From NCBI RefSeq assembly GCF_041154505.1, contig NZ_AP028673.1:1-64000 (forward strand): a stretch of 64,000 nucleotides of DNA. Direction: 5' to 3'. This document shows positions 19,506 to 31,826 of the stretch, in pieces (the stretch's first letter is position 1; each line of letters opens with the position of its first letter). Made by a program: the position numbers and the translations under genes. This stretch comes from Acidovorax sp. A79 (GTDB lineage Bacteria > Pseudomonadota > Gammaproteobacteria > Burkholderiales > Burkholderiaceae_C). The notes beneath the pieces are model-generated. The model was given only the letters and a program-made list of their open reading frames with translations, did no database searches and was not told the DNA's origin.

Positions 19506-21206
19506 ATGACAAACGAAGAAATCATCGCCCAGTATGGTCCCCGTGAATCGATGGAATACGACGTGGTGGTCGTTGGCGGCGGCCCCGGCGGCCTGGCCAC
19601 CGCGATCCGCCTGAAGCAGCTGGCCGCTGAAAAAGGCCAGGATGTCTCGGTGGTGGTGCTGGAAAAAGGCTCCGAGCCCGGCGCGCACATCCTCTCGGGC
19701 GCCATCATGGACCCCAAGGCGCTCTCCGAGCTGATCCCCGACTGGAAAAAGCGCGGCGCCCCGCTGAACCAGCCGGTGACCGATGACGCCTACATCTTCC
19801 TGTCGGAAAAGTCGGGCTTTCGTGTCCCCAACGTCTTCCTGCCGCCGTTCGCGCAGAACCACGGTAACTACATCGTTCGCCTGGGCGACGTGACCAAGTG
19901 GATGGCCGAGCAGGCCGAGGCGCTGGGCGTGGAGATCTTCCCCGGCTTCGCAGCCGCCGAGGTGCTCTACAACGACAACGGTTCCGTCAAGGGCGTGGCC
20001 ACCGGCAACATGGGTATCGGCAAGGACGGCGAGCCCACCGAGAACTTCCAGCTGGGCATGGAACTGCTGGGCAAGTACACCGTGTTCGCCGAAGGCGCAC
20101 GCGGCCACCTGGGCCGCCAGCTGATCGCGCGCTACAAGCTGGACGCAGACCGCGACCCGCAAAGCTTCGGCATCGGCGTGAAGGAGCTGTGGGAGATCGA
20201 CCCCAAGAAGCACCAGCCCGGCTTCGTGATGCACACCGCCGGCTGGCCCATGGAGAACGACACCTACGGCGGCGCGTTCCTGTACCACCTGGACGACAAC
20301 AAGGTCGCGCTCGGTTTCGTGACCGGCCTGGGCTACCAGAACCCCTACCTCAGCCCGTTCGAGGAATTCCAGCGCTGGAAGACGCACCCGAACGTCCGCT
20401 ACTACTTCGAGAACGACAAGGGCGAGATCACCGCCAAGCGCCTGTCGTATGGCGCGCGCGCCATCAACGCCAGCGGCATCAACGCCCTGCCCAAGACCAT
20501 CTTCCCGGGCGGCGCGCTCGTGGGCTGCAACGCGGGCTACCTGAACGTGGGCCGCATCAAGGGCAGCCACGCCGCCATCAAGACCGGCATGCTGGCCGCG
20601 GAGGCTGCCTACGACGCCATCGTGGCCGGCCGCCAGCACGACGAACTCAAGGCCTACCCCGAGGCATTCGAGGCCAGCTGGCTCTACACCGAGCTGAACA
20701 AGGACCGCAACTTCAAGAACTGGTTCAAGTACGGCCTGACCACGGCCACGCTGATGAACGGTTTCGAGCAGTTCGTGCTGCGCGGCCACATCCCCTGGAC
20801 GCTGCACCGCGACAAGCCCGACCATGCCTACTTGAAGCCCGCGGCCGAGTGCAAGCCCATCGTCTACCCCAAGCCTGATGGCAAGCTCACGTTTGATCGT
20901 CTCTCCAGCGTCTTCATCAGCAACACCAACCACGAAGAGAACCAGCCCGCCCACCTGACGCTCAAGGATGCGAGCGTGCCGGTCAACATCAACCTGGCCA
21001 AGTACGCCGGCCCCGAGGCCCGCTACTGCCCGGCGGGTGTGTACGAGTTCGTGCCCGACACCGCCAAGGGCGGCGATGCGCAGCGCCTGCAGATCAACGC
21101 GCAGAACTGCGTGCACTGCAAGACCTGCGACATCAAGGACCCGACGCAGAACATCGTGTGGGTCACGCCCGAGGGCGGCGGCGGCCCCAACTACTCGGGC
21201 ATGTAA
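19506..21206 (+). CDS. electron transfer flavoprotein-ubiquinone oxidoreductase
   Basis: Membrane-associated flavoprotein, 566 aa, that passes electrons from acyl-CoA dehydrogenases via ETF to ubiquinone. The FAD motif VVVVGGGPGGLATAIRL begins near residue 20, followed by EKGSEPGAHILSGAIMDP. The quinone/FAD region has GGALVGCNAGYLNVGRIKG. The C-terminal 4Fe-4S site has CPAG near residue 507 and CVHCKTCDIKDP near 537, all four cysteines present. The start follows a weak GACGAGA ribosome site. It is monocistronic, ended by a hairpin that is itself a member of a repeat family. Confidence 0.95.
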   Translation: MTNEEIIAQYGPRESMEYDVVVVGGGPGGLATAIRLKQLAAEKGQDVSVVVLEKGSEPGAHILSGAIMDPKALSELIPDWKKRGAPLNQPVTDDAYIFLSEKSGFRVPNVFLPPFAQNHGNYIVRLGDVTKWMAEQAEALGVEIFPGFAAAEVLYNDNGSVKGVATGNMGIGKDGEPTENFQLGMELLGKYTVFAEGARGHLGRQLIARYKLDADRDPQSFGIGVKELWEIDPKKHQPGFVMHTAGWPMENDTYGGAFLYHLDDNKVALGFVTGLGYQNPYLSPFEEFQRWKTHPNVRYYFENDKGEITAKRLSYGARAINASGINALPKTIFPGGALVGCNAGYLNVGRIKGSHAAIKTGMLAAEAAYDAIVAGRQHDELKAYPEAFEASWLYTELNKDRNFKNWFKYGLTTATLMNGFEQFVLRGHIPWTLHRDKPDHAYLKPAAECKPIVYPKPDGKLTFDRLSSVFISNTNHEENQPAHLTLKDASVPVNINLAKYAGPEARYCPAGVYEFVPDTAKGGDAQRLQINAQNCVHCKTCDIKDPTQNIVWVTPEGGGGPNYSGM

Positions 21207-21217
21207 CTATAAAAATC

Positions 21218-21260
21218 ATAGCGCCTTACGCTTGATGGGCCTGCGCTGCAGGCCTTTTTT
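21218..21260 (+). terminator. ETF-QO terminator, also dispersed repeat copy B
   Basis: GGCCTGC-GCT-GCAGGCC (7-bp perfect stem) at 21238-21254 followed by six T ends the ETF-QO transcript. From ATAGC at 21218 to GGCC at 21254 the spacing of conserved blocks is the same 37 bases as in repeat copies A and D, so this terminator appears derived from that repeat. Confidence 0.8.
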
Positions 21261-21276
21261 ATTGGATTTTCCAAAC

Positions 21277-22941
21277 TCAAACCGCTGCACGAACGAGCTG
21301 GAACTGCCCCATGGCCTGCGCCAGCCGGTGCGCCTGGTCCTGGAGGCTCTGCGCGGCCGCCGCGCCCTCTTCCACCAGCGCGGCGTTCTGCTGCGTCATG
21401 TGGTCGAGCTGGTCCACCGCCTGGCTCACCTGGCCGATCTGCGTGCTCTGTTCGGTGCTGGCCTCGTTGATCTCGGACATCAGCGCGGTCACGCGCTCCA
21501 CGCTGCGGACGATGTCGTCCATGGTGGAGCCCGCGGTCACCACCAGCCTCGCGCCGTCGCTCACCTTGTCCACGCTGTCGGCGATCAGCGCCTTGATCTC
21601 GCGCGCCGCGTTGGCGCTGCGCCCGGCCAGGCCCCGCACCTCGCTGGCCACCACGGCGAATCCGCGGCCCTGCTCACCGGCACGGGCCGCCTCCACCGCC
21701 GCGTTCAACGCCAGGATGTTGGTCTGGAACGCGATGCCGTCGATGATGCCCACGATGTCGGCGATCTTCTGGCTGCTGGCATTGATCTCTTCCATCGTCG
21801 TGACCACCTGGCCGACCACCTCGCCACCTTTGCTGGCCACCCCCTTGGCATTGCGCGCCAGCGCATGGGCCTGACCGGTGCTGTCGGCATTGGCCGCCAC
21901 CATCTGCGCCAGCTGGGCAATGCTCGCCGCCGTCTGCTGCAGGCTGCTGGCCGCATGCTCGGTGCGCGCGCTCAGGTCGGTGTTGCCCGCCGCCACCTCG
22001 GAGCTGGCCACGTGGATGGAATCGCCCGCATCGCGCACCTCGGTCACCACATAGTGCAAGGACTCGACCATGGCGTTGAGCGCGGTGAGCAACTGCCCGA
22101 TCTCGTCCGTGCGGCGGGTCTCCAGGTGCACCGTGAGATCGCCGTTCGCCACCTGCGCGGCGGCCTCGCACGCCTGGCGCAGCGGCAGCACGATGGAGCG
22201 CCGCAGCAGCCACCCGCACAACCCCGACAGGCCCACCACCACCAGCACGGCGATGGCGCTGATCCATTGCGCGCGCAATGCGTCGGCGACCATGGTGTCG
22301 GCCGCCGCCAGCGATGACTGCTCCGACGCATCGAGCAACAGGTCGATCGCCTGCAGGTAGCGCGTGAGCGCTGCGGCATGGTCCTGCAGCTCCTTCTGGC
22401 TGATCACCTTGGACTCCAGGGCGTTCTGCACCAGCGTGTCGCGCAGTGCCGCGTACTGCTGGCGCTGCGCCTGGGCCGCCGCCCACAGGGGCTTGGTGTA
22501 CTCGGCGGTGGAAGCACCGGCCAGCGCCGCCTCGATGCGCCCGCGCATGGCGTCTTCATCCGCCAGCTGCTTGCGCAGCTCGGCCACCAGGGGGAAAACG
22601 TCGGACGACACCGTGGCGCGCAGCGCGATCTGGCCGATGGTGACGGACTGCGTCTTCCAGTCGCGCACCGAGCGCTCGATCGGCAGCTGCTCACCCGCAA
22701 GCAGAGCGGCCTGGCGGCGGGTGCCCTCGCCTGTCATCCAGGTCATCGCACCCAGCAGGGCCACCGCGCAGCCCAGCAGGCCAAAGCTGGTGGCGAGCTT
22801 CTGGCCCACGCTCAGGTTGCGCCGCCGGGGGGGCGCCGCGGTGCCGCCGCCGCCGGCGGTGCGCGCCGACGCCTGGGCCCGTGGCGAAGCCCTTGCCTGG
22901 GCGGGCAATGCCGACGCGGTGGTGGCAGGCAGATAGCTCAT
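21277..22941 (-). CDS. methyl-accepting chemotaxis protein
   Basis: Inner-membrane chemoreceptor of 554 aa. A cytoplasmic leader of about 45 residues (Gln/Ala/Gly-rich, then PRRRN) precedes membrane span 1 (LATSFGLLGCAVALLGAMTW). A periplasmic four-helix-type sensor of about 150 residues follows. Span 2 is WISAIAVLVVVGLSGLCGWL near residue 225, then a HAMP domain (RRSIVLPLRQACEAAAQVAN). The signalling hairpin is GIAFQTNILALNAAVEAARA, with the standard core EQGRGFAVVASEVRGLAGRS. It lacks an obvious CheR-binding pentapeptide at the C terminus. Ligand unknown; it is a Tar/Tsr-like class common in Comamonadaceae. Confidence 0.95.
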   Translation of the reverse strand: MSYLPATTASALPAQARASPRAQASARTAGGGGTAAPPRRRNLSVGQKLATSFGLLGCAVALLGAMTWMTGEGTRRQAALLAGEQLPIERSVRDWKTQSVTIGQIALRATVSSDVFPLVAELRKQLADEDAMRGRIEAALAGASTAEYTKPLWAAAQAQRQQYAALRDTLVQNALESKVISQKELQDHAAALTRYLQAIDLLLDASEQSSLAAADTMVADALRAQWISAIAVLVVVGLSGLCGWLLRRSIVLPLRQACEAAAQVANGDLTVHLETRRTDEIGQLLTALNAMVESLHYVVTEVRDAGDSIHVASSEVAAGNTDLSARTEHAASSLQQTAASIAQLAQMVAANADSTGQAHALARNAKGVASKGGEVVGQVVTTMEEINASSQKIADIVGIIDGIAFQTNILALNAAVEAARAGEQGRGFAVVASEVRGLAGRSANAAREIKALIADSVDKVSDGARLVVTAGSTMDDIVRSVERVTALMSEINEASTEQSTQIGQVSQAVDQLDHMTQQNAALVEEGAAAAQSLQDQAHRLAQAMGQFQLVRAAV

Positions 22942-23042
22942 GAAAATCCCTTCCCTGGTTCAACATGCGCCCCACGGGGGCGGCTGGCGTGCAGGAACGC
23001 AAGCGCCGTGCCTGCCCCTGGCCGCGGCGCTCCTGCCCCGGC

Positions 23043-26705
<3,663 letters not shown>

Positions 26706-26723
26706 GGTGATGAGACTCACTGG

Positions 26724-27686
26724 TTAACGTTGAAAGTAGTACGGAATGAAAATCTTGTTGGCCTCATTGCCGACGGACTGCACCCACTCGCGGGAGAAGC
26801 GTTCTCCCAGGCGCCGGAGTTCGGCGTCCAGCTCGGCAGGGGCGCGGTCCACCTTGATGCCCCTGCGCTGAAGTTCGGCCACCGACTCTTCGGCCACCGC
26901 CGCGCTCAGGGCCCAGCCGCGCGCCTCGGCCTGCGCGGCGGCCTGGACCACCGCCTCGCGCACGCTGGCGGGCAGCGCATCGAAGGCCTGCTGGTTGACA
27001 AAAACGATGTTCTTGGGAAACCAGGCGTTGATGCCGTAGTACTGCCGGATCTGGCCCCAGACCTGGTTTTCCACCCCGGTCAGGGCCGAGGTGATCATGG
27101 AGTCGAGCTTGCCCGCCGACAGCGCCTTGTTGACGTCGACCATGGGCACATCCACCGGCGTGGCGCCCAGCATTTGCGCGATGCGCACCGTGGCGGGGTT
27201 GTACGTGCGCATGCGGGTGCCCTTGAAATCGGCCGATGAGCGCACGGGTGCAACGCTCAGGAGCCCCTGCGGCGGCCAGGGCACGGCGTACAGCGCCTTG
27301 ATGCCCTTGGCCGCAAGGTGCGTGTCGATCAAAGGCCGCTGCAGGTCCCACAGGCGGCGCGCATCGGCATAGCTGTGCACCACGAAGGGCACGGCATCGG
27401 CCCCGGCGATGGGCATGTCTGCCACCAGGCTGGTCATGATGGTCTCGCCCGCCTGGGCCTTGCCGCCCTGCACTGCGGCCGGAATGTCCGCCAGCCTGGC
27501 CAGCGTGTTGTTGGCGTGCACCTCGATGCGCAGGGCGCCTGAGGATGCGCGCTCCACATCCTGCGCAAACTGGACGATGTTGCGCGTGTGGAACGACTCC
27601 ACCCGGTAGCCGGTGGCCAGCTTCCACTGTGTCTGGGCGTGCAGCGCCGGGGCCACGGCGAGCGCGGCCAGCAAGACCATCTTCAT
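26724..27686 (-). CDS. TRAP transporter solute-binding protein DctP (second copy)
   Basis: Periplasmic DctP-family receptor, 320 aa, with signal peptide MKMVLLAALAVAPALHAQ. It is a clear paralogue of the product of 29707-30675: both share FxxxNxxxFxQDV near the start, VPWPxQxLxSV, and KGTxMRxYNPAT near residue 160, whose Arg binds the ligand carboxylate in TRAP receptors. AGGAGCTTGCC precedes the ATG. It sits between dctM and the 5-oxoprolinase gene, 18 bases before the latter, so it likely delivers a related substrate to the same membrane pair. Confidence 0.9.
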   Translation of the reverse strand: MKMVLLAALAVAPALHAQTQWKLATGYRVESFHTRNIVQFAQDVERASSGALRIEVHANNTLARLADIPAAVQGGKAQAGETIMTSLVADMPIAGADAVPFVVHSYADARRLWDLQRPLIDTHLAAKGIKALYAVPWPPQGLLSVAPVRSSADFKGTRMRTYNPATVRIAQMLGATPVDVPMVDVNKALSAGKLDSMITSALTGVENQVWGQIRQYYGINAWFPKNIVFVNQQAFDALPASVREAVVQAAAQAEARGWALSAAVAEESVAELQRRGIKVDRAPAELDAELRRLGERFSREWVQSVGNEANKIFIPYYFQR

Positions 27687-27768
27687 GGCAAGCTCCTGTT
27701 GGGGGATGAGGGGCCGGCGCGGGGGCCGGCAGACACAGGGGAAAACGGGCCGACGCAGGCCGCGGTTG

Positions 27769-29079
27769 CTACTTCGGCTGGCCCATCACGAGGTCAGGGA
27801 CGATGGTGACGATCTGCGGGAAGACCGTGATCAGGCCGATGCACACCACCAGGCACAGGAAGAACGGTATGGCCGCCTTGGCGATCAGGTTGCTGTCCTT
27901 GCCGGTCATGTTCTGCAGCACGAAGAGGTTGAAACCGACGGGCGGCGTGACCTCGGCGATCTCGACCAGCAGGATCACGAAGATGCCGAACCAGATGAGA
28001 TCGAACCCGGCCTTCTCGACCATGGGCATCACGACCGCAGCGGTCAGCACGATCATGCTGATGCCGTCGAGCGCGGTGCCCAGCACCAGGTACACGCCCA
28101 CCAGGCAGGCGATCAGCGCGTAGGGCGACAGGTGCATCGAATCGACCCATTCGGCCAGCTCGCGCGGTATGCCGGTAAAGGCCATGGTCTTGGTGAGGAA
28201 CGCGGCGCCCGCCAGGATGAACATGATCATGCAGCTGGTGCGCGCCGAGCCCGCCAGGCCTTCCTTGAAGTTCTGCCAGGTCAGCGCCCTGCACCATGCG
28301 GCCAGTGCCAGGGCACCCACCACACCGTAGGCCGCGCACTCGGTGGCCGTCGCCCAGCCGGCCACCAGGGACCAGCAGATGAACACGATCAGCAGCGCAC
28401 AGGGAATCAGGTTGCGCGACAGATATAGCTTTTCGCGGAAGGTGGTGGGCGGCTCGTCGGCAGGCATGAGCTGCTTGTTGCGCACGGACCACCAGGCGAT
28501 GTAGCCCGAGAACAGCAGCATCAGCAGCAAGCCGGGCAAGAAGCCCGCCAGGAAGATGCGGATGATGGAGGCATCGGCCGCCACGGCGTACACCACCATG
28601 GTGATGGACGGCGGAATCAGGATACCGAGCGTGCCTGCCGTGGCCAGCGAACCGATCGCGATGCTCTCGTTGTAACCGCGCTTCTTGAGCGCAGGCAGCG
28701 AGACCTTGGCGATGGTGGCGCAGGTGGCCGCCGACGAACCCGACACCGAGCCGAAGATGCCGCAGCCCAGGATGGTGGTGTGGAACAGCCGGCCGGGCAC
28801 ACGGCTCAGCCAGGGGGCGAGGCCGCTGAACATGTCCTCGCTCAGCCGGGTGCGAAACAGGATCTCCCCCATCCAGATGAACAGGGGAAGCGCCGCCAGC
28901 TCCCAGCTCGCGTTGCTCTCCCAGAAGGCCGAAAAGAGGTTCAGCCCGGGCTGGCTGCTGGTGAAGAAGGCCTGGCCGACCCAGCCGCAGATGGCCAGCG
29001 TCATGGCGATCCAGACACCGCCGGACAGCATGAGCAGCATGAGCAGCAACAGGAAGGCGCCGATGGAAAGAATGTCCAT
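27769..29079 (-). CDS. TRAP transporter large permease DctM
   Basis: Large membrane subunit, 436 aa, of a sodium-driven TRAP importer, with about 12 spans. FGSVSGSSAATCATIAKVSLP is the conserved motif after the second reentrant region, GTLGILIPPSITMVVYAV follows, and EVTPPVGFNLFVLQNMTG is the C-terminal repeat signature. The start is the ATG at 29079 behind AAGGAGC; the frame extends upstream only through dctQ. It is 11 bases after dctQ and serves the two DctP receptors of this operon. Confidence 0.93.
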   Translation of the reverse strand: MDILSIGAFLLLLMLLMLSGGVWIAMTLAICGWVGQAFFTSSQPGLNLFSAFWESNASWELAALPLFIWMGEILFRTRLSEDMFSGLAPWLSRVPGRLFHTTILGCGIFGSVSGSSAATCATIAKVSLPALKKRGYNESIAIGSLATAGTLGILIPPSITMVVYAVAADASIIRIFLAGFLPGLLLMLLFSGYIAWWSVRNKQLMPADEPPTTFREKLYLSRNLIPCALLIVFICWSLVAGWATATECAAYGVVGALALAAWCRALTWQNFKEGLAGSARTSCMIMFILAGAAFLTKTMAFTGIPRELAEWVDSMHLSPYALIACLVGVYLVLGTALDGISMIVLTAAVVMPMVEKAGFDLIWFGIFVILLVEIAEVTPPVGFNLFVLQNMTGKDSNLIAKAAIPFFLCLVVCIGLITVFPQIVTIVPDLVMGQPK

Positions 29080-29090
29080 GGGGATGCTCC

Positions 29091-29696
29091 TTAAAGATCC
29101 GAAGAAAAGTCGCCCTTGGCGTGGCGCTCTTCCACCAGCCGCACAAAGGTAGGCACGCCGCCCTGCACCACGATCCACCACTCATCGACCACGGCGACGA
29201 GAAAGAGCACGGAGCCCAGCGCAAAGCTCATCTGCGGGATCCAGATGGGAATCGCCCACAGGCCCTGGGCCAGTTCCTTGAACTGCCAGCTTTCGTAGGT
29301 GAAGACACAGGCCCACCAGGTGAGGTAGCCGATGGCCACGGCCGCGACGGTCAGGCAGGCCACCTCGTACTTGCGGCGCGTGGCGGGAGACAGCTTCTCC
29401 AGCACCAGCGTCACGCGCACGAAATCGCCGTGCTTGAAGGCATGGGCCATGGTCAGGAAGGCCGCTGCGGCACACAGCCAGGCCACCACGTCGTTGATGG
29501 CGCCGGTCGGAAAGCCGAACTGGCGCCCGAGCGACTGGACCACCATCAGCACGCAGATGACGGCGATGCAGGCAGCCCCGATGGCGCCGGCGGCCAGGTA
29601 CGCGCCGTCCAGCGCGCGCCGCAGCACGTGCGGCGGCATGGCCAGGGCCGGGGGCGCATCGCCCGCAATGGCCGATGTAGGAGGCATGAGGGACAT
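29091..29696 (-). CDS. TRAP transporter small permease DctQ
   Basis: Small membrane subunit, 201 aa from the ATG at 29696 (MSLMPPTSA); an ATG at 29687 is also possible and a longer frame overlaps dctP. There are four predicted spans: LAAGAIGAACIAVICVLMVV, AWLCAAAAFLTMAHAF, VACLTVAAVAIGYLTWWA and FALGSVLFLVAVVDEWW. The KHGDFVRVTLVLEKL loop is typical of DctQ. It is placed between dctP and dctM, with 10-11 base gaps on both sides. Confidence 0.88.
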   Translation of the reverse strand: MSLMPPTSAIAGDAPPALAMPPHVLRRALDGAYLAAGAIGAACIAVICVLMVVQSLGRQFGFPTGAINDVVAWLCAAAAFLTMAHAFKHGDFVRVTLVLEKLSPATRRKYEVACLTVAAVAIGYLTWWACVFTYESWQFKELAQGLWAIPIWIPQMSFALGSVLFLVAVVDEWWIVVQGGVPTFVRLVEERHAKGDFSSDL

Positions 29697-29706
29697 GGCG
29701 GCCTGC

Positions 29707-30675
29707 TCACTTCTTGCCGTTGTAGGCATCGATGACAGCCTTGCCGTCATCGCCCGCGGTCTTGATCCAGTCGGCCGTCATGCGCTCACCCACGGTCTTG
29801 AGCTCCTTCTTGAGGTTCTCGGCGCTCACGTCCACCTGCATGCCCTTGGCGGCCAGTTCCTTGAGGTACTCCTGGTCCTTTTGCTCGCTCAGCGCCCAGC
29901 CGCGCTGCTCGGCAATCGCGGCCTGCGCCAGCACCGCGTCCTGGGTGGCCTTGTCCAGGCTGTCGAAGGCCTTCTGGTTCACCACCACGGCATTGCGCGG
30001 CAGCCAGGCCGCCACGCCGTAGAAGTACTTCACGCTTTCGTAGAGCTTGCTGTCCACGCCGCTGGCGCTGGAGGTGAGGAAGTTGTCCACGGTGCCCGTG
30101 GCCAGCGCCGCCGACAGCTCGGCCAGCTGGATCGTCACCGGCTGCGCGCCGATGAGGTTGGCGATGACCGACGTGGCCGGGTTGTAGGCCCGCATCTTGG
30201 TGCCCTTGAGGTCCTTGAGGGCCGTGACAGGCTTCACCGAATACAGGCTCTGCGCCGGCCATGGCACGGTGTAGAGCAGCTTCATGCCCTGTGCCCCCAG
30301 CGTCTTGACCAGCAGCGGGCGCGAGGCCTGGTCCAGGCGCTTGGAGTCCGCATAGCTCGTGGCAAGGAACGGAATGGAGTCCACACCGTAGACCGCCGCC
30401 TCGTTGGCAGCGCCGGAAAGGATGAACTCGCCGATCGCCACCTGCCCGGACTGCACGGTGCGCTTGATTTCATTGGCCTTGAACAGCGATGCGTTGGGGT
30501 GCACCGTGATCTTGAGCTTGCCGCCGCTGGCCTTGCCCACGTCCTGCACGAACTGCTGCAGGTTCTGCACCTGGAAGGTGTTGACGGCATAGCCCGAGGG
30601 CAGGTCCCACCTGGTCTCGGCATGGGCCAGGCATGCGGCGGCCGCGGCGCACAGGCCGAACATCATTTTCTTCAT
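29707..30675 (-). CDS. TRAP transporter solute-binding protein DctP (first copy)
   Basis: Periplasmic DctP receptor, 322 aa, signal peptide MKKMMFGLCAAAAACLAHA. It has the family blocks KITVHPNASLFKANEIKRTV, LLYTVPWPAQSLYSVKPV and KGTKMRAYNPATSVIANLIG, the Arg near residue 165 being the expected carboxylate contact. AAGGAGTTTCC precedes the ATG. It follows the DUF1445 gene by 15 bases, in an operon with 5-oxoprolinase; the ligand may be 5-oxoproline, glutamate or a precursor. Confidence 0.91.
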   Translation of the reverse strand: MKKMMFGLCAAAAACLAHAETRWDLPSGYAVNTFQVQNLQQFVQDVGKASGGKLKITVHPNASLFKANEIKRTVQSGQVAIGEFILSGAANEAAVYGVDSIPFLATSYADSKRLDQASRPLLVKTLGAQGMKLLYTVPWPAQSLYSVKPVTALKDLKGTKMRAYNPATSVIANLIGAQPVTIQLAELSAALATGTVDNFLTSSASGVDSKLYESVKYFYGVAAWLPRNAVVVNQKAFDSLDKATQDAVLAQAAIAEQRGWALSEQKDQEYLKELAAKGMQVDVSAENLKKELKTVGERMTADWIKTAGDDGKAVIDAYNGKK

Positions 30676-30690
30676 GGGGAAACTCCTTGG

Positions 30691-31515
30691 TTAAAAGCTG
30701 GCGAGGTGGTGATTGAGAAGGTCGGTGACCAACATGCACCCTGGGGAATGGGTGATGCAGAACGCGGGCTGGGCGTTCAGGATGGCGGACTGTGGCGTCA
30801 CGCCGCAGGCCCAGAAGACAGGGATCTCGCCGGGCATCAGCGGCACGGCGTCGCCGTAGTCGGGTTCTGCGATGTCCGCAATGCCGATGAGCGCAGGGTC
30901 GCCGATGTGCACCGGCGCGCCATGCACGTTGGGAAAGCGCGATGTGACCTGCACCGCACGGATCACGTCGGCCGCAGGCATGGGCCGCATGGAGACCACC
31001 ATGGCGCCCCCGAAGGGCCCTGCCGGCTGCGTGGCAATGTTCGTGCGGTACATCGCCACGTTCTTGCCTTCGTTGATGTGGCGCAGGCTGATGCCGGCCT
31101 CCTGCAGCGCGGACTCGAACGAGAACGAGCAGCCGAGGATGAAGGTCACGAGGTCGGGGCGCCACAGGTCGGCGATGTCTGGCACCTCCTGCGTGAGCTC
31201 GCCGTGGCGCCAGACGCGGTACTGCGGCACATCGCTGCGGATGTCGATGCCGCCCCCGAGCGTGGGCAGCGCGAACTGGCCGGGCTCGCTCACCGCCAGC
31301 ACCGGGCAGGGCTTGGGGTTGCGCTGGCAAAAGCGCAGGAAGTCGCCCGCTTGCACTTCAGGCAGGATCACCAGGTTGCCCTGCACCCGGCCATGGGCCA
31401 GGCCGCTGGTGTGTGATGCCCAGCCGCCTCGCCGGATCACGCTGCGCACATGGACGGGGTCGTCGATGCCCTCGGACCCAAAAACCGCCAGCGCTTTTTC
31501 TTGAACTGAATCCAC
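30691..31515 (-). CDS. DUF1445 family putative hydro-lyase (D-glutamate cyclase-like)
   Basis: 274 aa cytoplasmic protein of the DUF1445/UPF0317 family, annotated as putative hydro-lyase; the mammalian homologous domain (DGLUCY) converts D-glutamate to 5-oxo-D-proline. Recognisable blocks are [51 protein letters not shown] and [16 protein letters not shown], ending [13 protein letters not shown]. The start is a GTG at 31515 with AAGGAAACAC upstream. It is the first gene of the operon that ends with 5-oxoprolinase, which supports a pyroglutamate-related activity. The cyclase assignment is transferred from the family, not visible in the sequence itself. Confidence 0.85.
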   Translation of the reverse strand: MDSVQEKALAVFGSEGIDDPVHVRSVIRRGGWASHTSGLAHGRVQGNLVILPEVQAGDFLRFCQRNPKPCPVLAVSEPGQFALPTLGGGIDIRSDVPQYRVWRHGELTQEVPDIADLWRPDLVTFILGCSFSFESALQEAGISLRHINEGKNVAMYRTNIATQPAGPFGGAMVVSMRPMPAADVIRAVQVTSRFPNVHGAPVHIGDPALIGIADIAEPDYGDAVPLMPGEIPVFWACGVTPQSAILNAQPAFCITHSPGCMLVTDLLNHHLASF

Positions 31516-31613
31516 CGTGTTTCCTTGTCGTGGGAAATGCCATTTGTCTGGCGTTGGGCGGATTGTGTTGGGGGGCGGCAGGCGCTGGCAAATTCAAAAA
31601 ATTTTGCTCAGGT

Positions 31614-31630
31614 CATCGATTTTTTCGATG
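31614..31630. promoter_or_regulatory. candidate LysR operator upstream of the 5-oxoproline operon
   Basis: CATCGA-TTTTT-TCGATG, 6-bp perfect arms around five T, centred about 107 bases before the DUF1445 start and in the 311-base gap between it and the LysR gene. It fits the T-N11-A dyad type bound by LysR proteins. No other gene is visible in this gap. Confidence 0.45.
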
Positions 31631-31826
31631 CACTTCATTGGGGCAAGGGGAACCAAGTTGGTGCCAAGGGATTACCCTGATATCCGCTTCAGGGTTAACC
31701 CCAGGGTGTTGTGGAGCGCCCGCCACGGGGACGGTTGCGATGGCGACACCGAGGCACTGCGGCATCCGCAGATGCATGGCCCTGGGCCGTGGAGTGGCAC
31801 GCCTGTGCTCGGGTGCCCTGTGCCTC

